Shown here in pieces: positions 1-5,551 of a stretch of 5,551 bases of DNA. The notes beneath the pieces are model-generated. The model was not told the DNA's origin, did not search any database, and was given only the letters and a program-made list of their open reading frames with translations. Positions within the stretch are counted from its first letter, which is position 1, and the number at the start of each line of letters is the position of its first letter. Made by a program: the position numbers and the translations under genes. This stretch comes from Acidimicrobiia bacterium (lineage in GTDB: Bacteria > Actinomycetota > Acidimicrobiia > Spongiisociales > ZC4RG35): contig JAICND010000121.1 of the NCBI GenBank assembly GCA_025929005.1, positions 1 through 5,551 of the forward strand, read 5' to 3'.

Positions 1-19
1 AACTTCTCGTGGATGGGCC

Positions 20-1507
20 ATGGCCGTGGCAGTCGCAGCGGGTGGCGTGCTGCCGTGGGTGTGGAGCCACGCCGTGACCATGCTGATCAGACCGGTCTTC
101 ACCTGGTCAGACCTCTTCAGCCCCTATTACAACGCCGTGGCACCCGTCCAGGAGGCGGGTGAGGTCCTGGGACTGATCGGTGCAATCGGTGCAGCCGGCG
201 CCGGCTGGCTCCACCTGCGATTCGCCGCCGGGGGCGGACTACCCCTTTTCTCGGAAGAGCCCCCCTCGGCCCGCAAGCGGGTCGGGATCGTTCCGCTCAC
301 GGTCCTCCTCACACTGGCCCTCTTTGGCGGAATGATCACGACTCTTCTCGACGTGGTCCTCCTCGTGGTGGTTTTGTTGATCGCCCAGCCGATAGGTCTG
401 GCCCTCCGACGCCGGACGGGCGTGTGGGACCGGCTGTCAAAGGTCCCGTGGGTCCTGCGCTTTGCGGTCGCCTTTGGCCTCGCCTATCTGGGGGCGTCGG
501 TGGTGGTCGTGCCGTTGTTCAGCACAACGTTCGGTTCTGAATTCCTCCCCATCGTCCTCGCTCAGGGGGTGGTGATGGTCGTCTACGAGTTCTTCATAGG
601 TGAGGAGAAGCCCGGTCGCCCACCGGCCCAGCCGGCACCCGCGGTGACCGGGCTCCTCGTGGCCGGGACCTTTCTGTTACTTCTCATGGTTCCGAGCACG
701 GCAATTGCCGACAACTGTTCGAGTCGGACCGACTGTTATCCGGCCCCATGGCCCGCCGCCGCCGGAGCGGCTGGAGCGGGCGGGGCGGCGATGATGAACA
801 AGCACAAAAACACCCCCAAGGACAAGGACCCGATCGCCAAGGCCCGCAAGGCAACCGACCTCCTCTCCAAAGCCCCGGGCACTAAGCAGCTATCGATCCA
901 GAAGAACCTGGTAGGTCGCCTTCTCTCGTGGATGTTCGACTCTTCCAACAAGATCTCCGAACAGTTGGGGGACGACCCTCCCCGCGCCGACTTCACAGAA
1001 ATAGCGGAAGCATCGCCACTGTCGACCCCGACGGTGCCGTTCGGTGCAATCCTCGGAGCCGAGATGAGCACCGCGATTGCCACGGCCTGGGAGTCCCACC
1101 TCGCCTACTTGGCCCATGGTCAAGCAGCGGTTGTCTCCTTCGATAGGTACGGAGGCGCCAAAGCCGCAAAGGATCAGGCGTGGATGGCCAAGCAGGCGGC
1201 TGCAGTGGTCCGCCATAAGAAGGCCATGGCTCCGGCTCTGCGACAGACCTCGGATGCGATAGAACGAGTGTGGCAACTAGCCGACGATTTCAACCCCAGC
1301 GGATCCATTCCGCCTGAAGCCTTTGAACGCCTGGCGGCAGAAGAAACGAACTTCGCTCGCACGGCCGGCCTCGGCGACGCCGATATCGCCCAACGCCAGG
1401 CGGCCGTAGGCGAGGGACGCGGCCTTCCCGATGATGAGGATGTTGCCCGAATCACCAAGGCCTACCGCTCCATGGCTGACGCCTTCGAGCGCTTGCCCGC
1501 TCTGTAG
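20..1507 (+). CDS. Polytopic membrane protein with soluble helical C-terminal domain, unknown function (possibly 5' partial)
   Basis: I do not recognise the family. From the ATG at 20 the protein is 495 residues. Hydrophobic segments lie at about residues 1-20, 47-68, 88-128 (probably two helices), 146-167, 175-194 and 208-230. The last resembles a signal peptide, with an Ala-Ile-Ala end before Asp231. It is followed by a CX5C motif (Cys233, Cys239), an Ala/Gly-rich stretch (about 245-257), a Lys-rich segment (261-289) and a soluble, mostly helical region to the end, rich in Ala, Glu, Lys and Arg. This suggests a membrane-anchored protein with a large extramembrane domain; the side of the membrane is not certain. 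No enzyme motif is visible. The frame stays open from base 2 to the ATG, with no clear Shine-Dalgarno sequence, so the true start may lie upstream of the window. The TAG stop overlaps the GTG of the next gene. The reading frame is secure; the function is unknown. Confidence 0.8.
   Translation: MAVAVAAGGVLPWVWSHAVTMLIRPVFTWSDLFSPYYNAVAPVQEAGEVLGLIGAIGAAGAGWLHLRFAAGGGLPLFSEEPPSARKRVGIVPLTVLLTLALFGGMITTLLDVVLLVVVLLIAQPIGLALRRRTGVWDRLSKVPWVLRFAVAFGLAYLGASVVVVPLFSTTFGSEFLPIVLAQGVVMVVYEFFIGEEKPGRPPAQPAPAVTGLLVAGTFLLLLMVPSTAIADNCSSRTDCYPAPWPAAAGAAGAGGAAMMNKHKNTPKDKDPIAKARKATDLLSKAPGTKQLSIQKNLVGRLLSWMFDSSNKISEQLGDDPPRADFTEIAEASPLSTPTVPFGAILGAEMSTAIATAWESHLAYLAHGQAAVVSFDRYGGAKAAKDQAWMAKQAAAVVRHKKAMAPALRQTSDAIERVWQLADDFNPSGSIPPEAFERLAAEETNFARTAGLGDADIAQRQAAVGEGRGLPDDEDVARITKAYRSMADAFERLPAL
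192..207. repeat. 16-bp perfect palindrome inside the first membrane-protein gene
   Basis: CAGCCGGCGCCGGCTG reads the same on both strands and is preceded by a perfect 9-bp tandem duplication, ATCGGTGCA twice, at 176-193. Together they encode a Gly/Ala-rich transmembrane stretch (about residues 53-63). Coding constraint and base composition may be the whole explanation. Confidence 0.5.
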
Positions 1508-1509
1508 TG
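1505..1509 (+). other. TAGTG stop-start overlap
   Basis: The TAG stop of the upstream membrane-protein gene and the GTG start of the next share one G. There is no AGGAGG-like sequence in the preceding 20 bases, so initiation most likely depends on ribosomes terminating on the first gene. This supports both the GTG start and cotranscription of the pair. Confidence 0.6.
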
Positions 1510-2151
1510 ACTCGTGCTGCGCTCGGAGGGGCGGCGCTCTTCAGCGGGATCGCGCTCCTCGCCAACATTCTCCTAAGCGTCTCCCTCCCCCTGGGTCTGC
1601 TCTCCACGGCCACAATCCTGGGTGGAGTCCTAACCGTTTCGTTGGTACGGGCCGACAATCGAGACCGGCAACAACAACTCCGTGTTGCGTTGGCGGGCGT
1701 AACGGCGGGGCTGGTCGCCACCCTCGCCTACGACGGCGCCCGTGCCCTTCTCAGTCAACTCGACCCCTCACCTTTCAACCCTTTCGAGGCGATCAGGATC
1801 TTCGGACTTCTACTGCTGGGGGAAGGAGCCAGAACGACTCATCTGGTGCTGGCCGGCACCGGACTGCACCTGGTCAACGGGATCTGCTTCGGGCTGGCCT
1901 ATGTCGCCCTCTTCGGTCAGGAGGGCAATAGATCTGCCTCCAGCGCGGTCGTAACCGGGATCTCGTGGGGTCTGTTCCTGGAGCTGTTTCAGCTCACCCT
2001 GTATCCGAACTGGCTCCGGGTCACGGCCCTGGCGGAATTTGCGACCATCTCGGCGTTCTCCCACGCTGTCTTCGGCGCCGTCCTGGGCCTATCGGGACGA
2101 GCACTGCTACGCCGCTGGCTTCCCGGCGTTGCAGATTCACGACTCCTGTAG
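1507..2151 (+). CDS. Small polytopic membrane protein with duplicated HxxxGxxxG motif, unknown function
   Basis: This 214-residue integral membrane protein has hydrophobic segments at about residues 8-28, 30-48, 58-76, 112-136, 146-166 and 175-198, giving five or six helices and a short Arg-containing C-terminal tail. The motif His-x3-Gly-x3-Gly occurs twice, at His121-Gly125-Gly129 and His186-Gly190-Gly194, each inside a predicted helix. Asp76 and Glu159 are further polar residues in or near membrane segments. From memory the layout resembles small DUF-type membrane families (DUF6789/DUF1440-like), but I cannot confirm membership and assign no function. GTG was chosen as start because it overlaps the stop of the upstream gene and no good alternative lies nearby downstream. 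The pair is probably one operon, so the two products may act together in the membrane. The last 15 bases overlap the end of the convergent ligase gene. Confidence 0.8.
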   Translation: MTRAALGGAALFSGIALLANILLSVSLPLGLLSTATILGGVLTVSLVRADNRDRQQQLRVALAGVTAGLVATLAYDGARALLSQLDPSPFNPFEAIRIFGLLLLGEGARTTHLVLAGTGLHLVNGICFGLAYVALFGQEGNRSASSAVVTGISWGLFLELFQLTLYPNWLRVTALAEFATISAFSHAVFGAVLGLSGRALLRRWLPGVADSRLL

Positions 2152-3651
2152 GAGGCTTCGCAGCGTGTCGATTGTGTCGGCCTCCTGAGGGTCCTTGTCG
2201 TCGCGGTACCTCTTGACCCGGGCGAACCGTAGAGCAACTCCACCCGGGTAGCGCGAGCTCGCCTGAACCCCGTCGATCGCCACCTCCACCACCTGCGTGG
2301 GAAGCACATAAACCGCCCACCTGTCGCGGCTGACCTCAAGGTCAAGGAATCGTGTCGTCTGCCAGGCCAGCATCTCGTCTGTCATTCCTTTGAAGGTCTT
2401 TCCGACCATCACGAACTTGCCCGTCGCCGGATCACGGGCCCCCAGGTGGATGTTGGAAAGGAAGCCTTCCCGGCGGCCGTGACCCCACTCCACCGCGAGC
2501 ACTACCAGGTCGTAAGTGTGAACCGGTTTGACTTTTCGCCAAGACTTGCCGCGGCGACCGGCCTCATACAGCGAGCCACGGTCCTTCACCATCACTCCTT
2601 CCTGACGTGCCTCCATCGCTTCGTCGAGAAATCGCCCAGCTTCGACCGGGTCAGCAGTGGACAGCCTGGGAATGAGGCGTTCAGCGGGAACGATGGCGTC
2701 GAGACGGGTCAGCCGCTCGTGTAAGGGGCGATCGATGAGGTCTTCGCCGGCCACGTGGAGGACATCAAAGAAGAACGGGAAGAGGGGAACCTCGGCGAAT
2801 GCTCTCTCCTCGGTTCCAAATCGGCTCATGGTCTCCTGAAATGGCTGGGGGGTGCCATCGGGACGTAAAGCCATCGCCTCCCCGTCCAGCACAACAGTCT
2901 CCTCATCCAGGGCGAGGACCACGCTTACCACTTCGGGCAGGCGGTCGGTGATGTCATTGAGGTTGCGCGTGAACACCCGAACCTTGGACCCGTCTCGGTG
3001 CACCTGGATGCGGGCACCGTCTAGCTTCCACTCCACCGACACGAGCCCGGATACGGCCTCTTCGATCGACGCGGCAGGAGAAGCCAGCATGGGTTTGAGG
3101 GGTGAGAGCACCTGGAGCCCGATGTCCGCCAGACCGGCCTCACCAGTTTGGGCCGCGATTGCTGCCACCGCTCCCAAGTCGGCTTGCAACATGAGTGCTC
3201 GGCGGAGGGCGGCGGGCGCCACGGCGAAGGCCGCAGCGACCGCCTCCACCATGATGCCTTCGAGCGCCCCCTGACGGAGTTCACCGGTGAGAAGCCGACG
3301 AAGGAACTCCTGCTCCGGGGCGGTGGCGCGGGCAAACATTCCCTCCAGCATCCGGGCGCGACGCACCTGCGATCCGGAACCGGTGACGGTGGGAATGGCG
3401 GCCAGCGTGTCGTCGACTTCGGCGATTGTGAGCGAAGTCTCAACCGCCGGGGTCACTTCTATTCCAAAGGCGAACGCGTAGCCCACTCCAATCCGACCTT
3501 GCCGTACCTCACCCGATAGAAACCCGACCGCAATCGGAATCTCGTGGGGTTCGAGGCCTTTGAGCAACCCGGCTAGTTGACTGATCTTCGCCTTACGAGA
3601 GGGGGTGGCGGTAACGCCGGCCGAAACGGCGACAACCTCGGCCAGCAGCAT
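2137..3651 (-). CDS. ligB: ATP-dependent DNA ligase, LigB type
   Basis: This 504-residue enzyme seals nicks in duplex DNA through a covalent lysyl-AMP intermediate (EC 6.5.1.1) and would act beside the essential NAD-dependent LigA in repair. The N-terminal DNA-binding domain spans about residues 1-190. All nucleotidyltransferase motifs are present: motif I KLDGAR with adenylated Lys209, motif Ia near 222-233, motif III LDGE with Glu258, motif IIIa FPFFFDVLH at 291-299, motif IV EGVMVK at 351-356, and motif V WRKVKP at 371-376. The C-terminal OB-fold domain includes ALRFARVKRYRDDK at 473-486. Length and sequence, including the stretch GARDPATGKFVMVGKTFKGM, closely match mycobacterial LigB (about 507 residues) as I remember it, so the gene looks intact. 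It lacks the polymerase and nuclease domains of LigD. The ATG shares one base with the lipoprotein stop, making it the last gene of the minus-strand operon. Its 3' end overlaps the convergent membrane-protein gene by 15 bases. Confidence 0.97.
   Translation of the reverse strand: MLLAEVVAVSAGVTATPSRKAKISQLAGLLKGLEPHEIPIAVGFLSGEVRQGRIGVGYAFAFGIEVTPAVETSLTIAEVDDTLAAIPTVTGSGSQVRRARMLEGMFARATAPEQEFLRRLLTGELRQGALEGIMVEAVAAAFAVAPAALRRALMLQADLGAVAAIAAQTGEAGLADIGLQVLSPLKPMLASPAASIEEAVSGLVSVEWKLDGARIQVHRDGSKVRVFTRNLNDITDRLPEVVSVVLALDEETVVLDGEAMALRPDGTPQPFQETMSRFGTEERAFAEVPLFPFFFDVLHVAGEDLIDRPLHERLTRLDAIVPAERLIPRLSTADPVEAGRFLDEAMEARQEGVMVKDRGSLYEAGRRGKSWRKVKPVHTYDLVVLAVEWGHGRREGFLSNIHLGARDPATGKFVMVGKTFKGMTDEMLAWQTTRFLDLEVSRDRWAVYVLPTQVVEVAIDGVQASSRYPGGVALRFARVKRYRDDKDPQEADTIDTLRSLLQES
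2150..2186. repeat. 7-bp inverted repeat at the convergent gene junction
   Basis: AGGAGGC at 2150-2156 is the exact reverse complement of GCCTCCT at 2180-2186, with a 23-base loop. It lies inside the 3' end of ligB and just past the end of the plus-strand unit. There is no T-run on either side, so it is not a typical intrinsic terminator. It could be a weak transcript-end hairpin or chance in GC-rich DNA. Confidence 0.3.
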
Positions 3652-3653
3652 CA
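3649..3653 (-). other. TGATG stop-start overlap
   Basis: The lipoprotein stop TGA and the ligase start ATG share one A. A short G-run (GCGGGG) sits just upstream on the minus strand, the nearest thing to a ribosome binding site at any junction in this operon. The overlap supports the chosen ATG and translational coupling. Confidence 0.6.
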
Positions 3654-4547
3654 GGCCCCGCAGCCGCCGCCGATTGCCTCTTGGGGTCCAAGATCATCGT
3701 TGACGTATTCAAACGCGACCGTTCCCGCTCCTTCGTAGTAATAGGAGTCGATCACTATCTCCATGCGGGCATCGCTATTCAGGTCCGCCATCGCCGCCAC
3801 GACGTGCTTGAGGATGTAAGGGCTCTCATCTTCCGGCTCGTCGAATGCAAGTTCGGCAGTCTGCCAAACGCCTTCGATCTGCTTGCGCAGTAGCACCGCG
3901 CTGTAGTCGCCGGGCCCGCCAAAGAGATCCTCAGGGAGCCGGTTCACGACGATCAGGACCTCGGCGACGGCGTCGCCCTCGATGTCAGTGACGACCACTT
4001 GTTCGATGTTGGGATCAGGATCGTCGATGCCGCGATTGCTGAGGAATTGAGCCACGGCATCAACATGTTCCGGGGGAACGGCAGCTACCAGAGTCACGTC
4101 ATGTGGACGGACGTCCCAACCGGCAATGATTGCTATCCCACCCGGTCCCTGAGCGCTAGCGGGCAGCGGGGGGTCAAAGTCGAGCAAGGGTGTCCCGATC
4201 GGTTCACAGATCCCCAGAGAAGAGCCGGTAGCGCTGGTGATCGGCTCGTCTAGCAACACCACCTGAAATTGCTCGCCGCCCGTAAGCGGTATCTCGACGC
4301 TGCCATCACCAGGTACCCACGAGTCGCCGTCCCACCAACCCATGACACCGAATCGACTGGCAACTACCGGAACTCCGGGGTCAGGCGCCGCGGTGGTCGT
4401 TGTGGTGGCAGCAGTTGTACTCGCCGTGGTGGTGGTAGTGGTCGTGGAGCTAGTAGTTGTGGTGGAGGGGTCGCCGGTAGTAGTCGTTGCTCCGTTGCCT
4501 CCACAGGCGACCAACAACACGAGGAGAGGTGGGGCGAACCGTTTCAT
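3651..4547 (-). CDS. Lipoprotein with Thr-rich linker and two FG-GAP/VCBS-like calcium-loop motifs
   Basis: This 298-residue protein is predicted to be secreted and lipid-anchored. A short basic N-terminus (Lys2, Arg3) and hydrophobic stretch lead to the lipobox Leu12-Val-Ala-Cys15, so Cys15 would be acylated and the rest exposed outside the membrane. A low-complexity linker (about residues 20-54, 22 of them Thr) follows, the type of flexible, possibly glycosylated spacer common in actinobacterial surface proteins. The globular part (about 58-298) holds two similar acidic loops, DIEGDAVAE at 188-196 and DLNSDARME at 255-263. Both fit DxxxDxxxE and are followed by Val/Ile-rich beta-strand sequence, as in FG-GAP/VCBS-type calcium-binding repeats. 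Two further cysteines (114 and 296) could pair. I do not recognise a named family and infer only a surface-exposed, perhaps ligand- or metal-binding protein. It sits between maf and ligB with overlapping ends on both sides. The ATG lacks a Shine-Dalgarno sequence but overlaps the maf stop. Confidence 0.9.
   Translation of the reverse strand: MKRFAPPLLVLLVACGGNGATTTTGDPSTTTTSSTTTTTTTASTTAATTTTTAAPDPGVPVVASRFGVMGWWDGDSWVPGDGSVEIPLTGGEQFQVVLLDEPITSATGSSLGICEPIGTPLLDFDPPLPASAQGPGGIAIIAGWDVRPHDVTLVAAVPPEHVDAVAQFLSNRGIDDPDPNIEQVVVTDIEGDAVAEVLIVVNRLPEDLFGGPGDYSAVLLRKQIEGVWQTAELAFDEPEDESPYILKHVVAAMADLNSDARMEIVIDSYYYEGAGTVAFEYVNDDLGPQEAIGGGCGA
4386..4490 (-). repeat. Thr-rich low-complexity tract in the lipoprotein linker
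   Basis: These 35 codons contain 22 threonines in runs of 4, 4, 7, 2 and 5, separated by Ala, Ser, Gly, Asp and Pro. By my count all four Thr codons are used (ACC 9, ACT 6, ACG 4, ACA 3), so this is a protein-level repeat and not a pure DNA microsatellite. On the plus strand it reads as GTGGT-like repeats. Confidence 0.85.
4544..4547 (-). other. ATGA start-stop overlap
   Basis: The lipoprotein ATG and the maf stop TGA overlap by four bases, the classic termination-reinitiation arrangement. The bases upstream on the minus strand lack a purine-rich ribosome binding site, so translation of the lipoprotein probably depends on translation of maf. Confidence 0.65.
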
Positions 4548-5143
4548 TGGAACGAGAGCAGGTCGAACCCCGCCCGGCGGAAGAGCCGCGCCAGCGTGTG
4601 GAGAGGGAGGCCGATCACTCCGGTGGGACTGCCTTGGATCGATTCGATGTAGATGGCCGCTTCACCGTTGAGGGCGTAGGCGCCGGCCTTATCCATCGGC
4701 TCGCCTCCTTTCACGTATTCGTCGATTTCTTCTTCAGTCATGATGAGAAACTTGACGAGGGACGAGGAGACCTCTGACCACATCTCCAGGCTATCGGACG
4801 TCCTGGCCACCGCTACCGCGGTCAGGACCTCGTGGGTTTTTCCGGAGAGTCTCCGCAGCATGGCTTTCGCCTCTTCCGGATGACCCGGCTTGCCGAGGAC
4901 ATGGCCCTCAACCACAACGGTGGTATCGGCCCCGACCGCCAAAACCCCCGGGGCGGCGACCGCAGATGCCTTGGCTCGCGCGACCCGCTCTACGTAGTCG
5001 TGGGGTTCTTCATCGGGAAAGCGCAACTCATCTACATCGGGGGCCAAAACTTCAAAGGTGAGACCGAGCGATTCGAGCAGCTGGCGCCGTCGCGGTGATT
5101 CGGAGGCAAGGACGAGTCGGGGCAGCGGCCCTTGAGCTGTCAC
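4544..5143 (-). CDS. maf: Maf family nucleoside triphosphate pyrophosphatase
   Basis: This 199-residue cytoplasmic enzyme belongs to the Maf/HAM1-like superfamily, which hydrolyses nucleoside triphosphates (dTTP, UTP or modified nucleotides, by subgroup) to monophosphate and pyrophosphate. Maf proteins are linked to septum inhibition and to removal of non-canonical nucleotides. The phosphate-binding signature LASESPRRRQLL is at residues 12-23, acidic Asp38-Glu39 follows, the GADTTV segment carries the likely catalytic Asp73, LGKP contains Lys85, LSGKTHEVLT spans 99-108, and the C-terminal signature DKAGAYALNG spans 151-160, followed by GVIGLPL at 175-181. Length is normal for the family. Asn159 stands where I expect Gln in many homologues (AYxIQG), which leaves substrate preference open. 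The GTG start was chosen because it overlaps the stop of the upstream thioesterase gene (GTGA) and puts the signature motif at the usual distance from the N-terminus. The gene is second in a four-gene operon. Confidence 0.96.
   Translation of the reverse strand: MTAQGPLPRLVLASESPRRRQLLESLGLTFEVLAPDVDELRFPDEEPHDYVERVARAKASAVAAPGVLAVGADTTVVVEGHVLGKPGHPEEAKAMLRRLSGKTHEVLTAVAVARTSDSLEMWSEVSSSLVKFLIMTEEEIDEYVKGGEPMDKAGAYALNGEAAIYIESIQGSPTGVIGLPLHTLARLFRRAGFDLLSFQ
5140..5143 (-). other. GTGA start-stop overlap
   Basis: The maf GTG start and the thioesterase TGA stop overlap by four bases. No Shine-Dalgarno-like sequence is visible upstream on the minus strand, which points to coupled translation and fixes the maf start at the GTG. 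Confidence 0.6.
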
Positions 5144-5547
5144 GCCGGAGTTGGAGAGCCGACGTCACCGGCTTCGACGACATTGTGGAGCCGCACCTGA
5201 CCTCGGGCCACCACCTTCCCGTCGTCCGAGCGGGTAACGACGACTTGCCAGATCTGCTGGTTCCGACCCTGGTGAACCGGAACTGCTTCAGCACGGAGGG
5301 TTCCCTTCCGAGTGGCACGCAGAAAATCGGTGGCGTTGGAGAGACCAACCGCCCCGAACCATCCCTGATCGTTGGCCCAAATGGCGGCTCCGTACGAAGC
5401 GAGGGTCTCGATCATGGAGCAGAAGACCCCTCCGTGGACCATTCCATACGGTTGCAGGTGGTGATCAAGGACTTTGATCTCGCCCACGACCTTGCTGGCA
5501 TTTGCCTCAATGATCTCAAGCCCGATAGTGGATTCAAACCCTGTCAT
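5140..5547 (-). CDS. PaaI-like hotdog-fold acyl-CoA thioesterase
   Basis: This 135-residue protein has the features of the 4HBT/PaaI thioesterase superfamily, small cytoplasmic oligomers that hydrolyse acyl-CoA or aryl-CoA thioesters. The central motif QPYGMVHGGV at residues 32-41 (HGG at 38-40) starts the long hotdog helix. Glu47 in SMIETLAS matches the position of the catalytic carboxylate in the EntH/YbdB, MenI and Arthrobacter 4-hydroxybenzoyl-CoA thioesterase branch. A segment like the family's second strand follows (LSNATDFLRATRKGTLRAEA, 69-88), then alternating beta strands to about residue 123 and a short polar tail. Substrate cannot be read from sequence; phenylacetyl-CoA-type, dihydroxynaphthoyl-CoA and fatty acyl-CoA are all possible. 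The ATG lies four bases from the window edge and gives a normal family length, but an earlier start cannot be excluded. It is the first gene of the operon visible here, and its stop overlaps the maf start. Confidence 0.93.
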   Translation of the reverse strand: MTGFESTIGLEIIEANASKVVGEIKVLDHHLQPYGMVHGGVFCSMIETLASYGAAIWANDQGWFGAVGLSNATDFLRATRKGTLRAEAVPVHQGRNQQIWQVVVTRSDDGKVVARGQVRLHNVVEAGDVGSPTPA

Positions 5548-5551
5548 CCCG

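Noticed and set aside
736..1276. Minus-strand open frames opposite the first membrane protein
   Set aside because: They have no domain-like features and biased composition, and they lie opposite a long gene with coherent helices and third-position GC bias.
1431..1931. Plus-strand open frame bridging the two membrane-protein genes
   Set aside because: It reads as an Arg/Pro/Ser-rich out-of-frame shadow, whereas the real frames join neatly at TAGTG.
2143..2154. CTCCTGTAGGAG as a terminator hairpin or as a ribosome binding site
   Set aside because: With 5-base arms the loop is only two bases, no T-run follows, and no gene start lies downstream of the AGGAG.
2852..3274. Plus-strand open frame rich in Ser, Ala and Arg
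   Set aside because: It lies antisense within the ligase, whose motifs are all intact. Its composition is the typical shadow of a GC-rich gene.
4342..4671. Plus-strand open frame with long valine runs
   Set aside because: It is the complement of the Thr-rich linker of the lipoprotein and the end of maf, both strongly supported on the minus strand.
5335..5349. GTTGG-AGAGA-CCAAC hairpin
   Set aside because: A 5-bp stem inside the thioesterase coding sequence with no T-run or regulatory context; expected by chance.
1..5551. Defence system, toxin-antitoxin, phage or mobile-element island
   Set aside because: No transposase, integrase, nuclease-effector, reverse transcriptase, CRISPR or terminal repeat signs. 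LigB here is a stand-alone housekeeping-type ligase with no repair-island partners visible.
1..5551. tRNA, rRNA or riboswitch
   Set aside because: Essentially every base lies in a supported coding region, no cloverleaf or conserved rRNA sequence was seen, and there is no leader region where a riboswitch could sit.

Overview
This is a gene-dense, GC-rich bacterial stretch that looks like ordinary chromosome of an actinobacterium. The clues are the strong G/C bias at third codon positions, the frequent GTG starts, a full-length LigB-type ATP-dependent DNA ligase of the kind best known from mycobacteria, and a lipoprotein with a long Thr-rich linker right after its lipobox. The last trait makes me lean towards Acidimicrobiia or a similar uncultured lineage, but that is inference. 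I see no tRNA, rRNA, CRISPR array, transposase, integrase or other sign of a mobile element.

Plus strand, left part (1-2151): two uncharacterised membrane-protein genes. The first (20-1507, possibly continuing upstream of the window) has a polytopic N-terminal half, an internal signal-peptide-like segment followed by a two-cysteine motif, an Ala/Gly-rich stretch, and a soluble, mainly helical C-terminal half. The second (1507-2151) is a small polytopic membrane protein whose GTG start shares one base with the stop codon of the first, so the two are probably cotranscribed and translationally coupled.

Minus strand, right part (5547 down to 2137): four genes run in one direction with no intergenic base. 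In transcription order they are a PaaI-like hotdog-fold thioesterase, a Maf-family nucleotide pyrophosphatase, a lipoprotein with two calcium-loop-like (FG-GAP/VCBS-like) motifs, and LigB. Each stop codon overlaps the next start codon (GTGA, ATGA, TGATG), which indicates one operon. Any promoter for it lies beyond the right edge. Maf (nucleotide-pool surveillance or division arrest) and LigB (nick sealing in repair) could both belong to genome maintenance, but the thioesterase and the lipoprotein do not fit one pathway, so the cluster may simply be a compact housekeeping operon.

The two units converge and overlap tail to tail by 15 bases (2137-2151). Practically the whole window is coding. 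I found no convincing new biological system. The parts most worth a second look are the unusual architecture of the first membrane protein, the lipoprotein, and the unbroken chain of overlapping genes.
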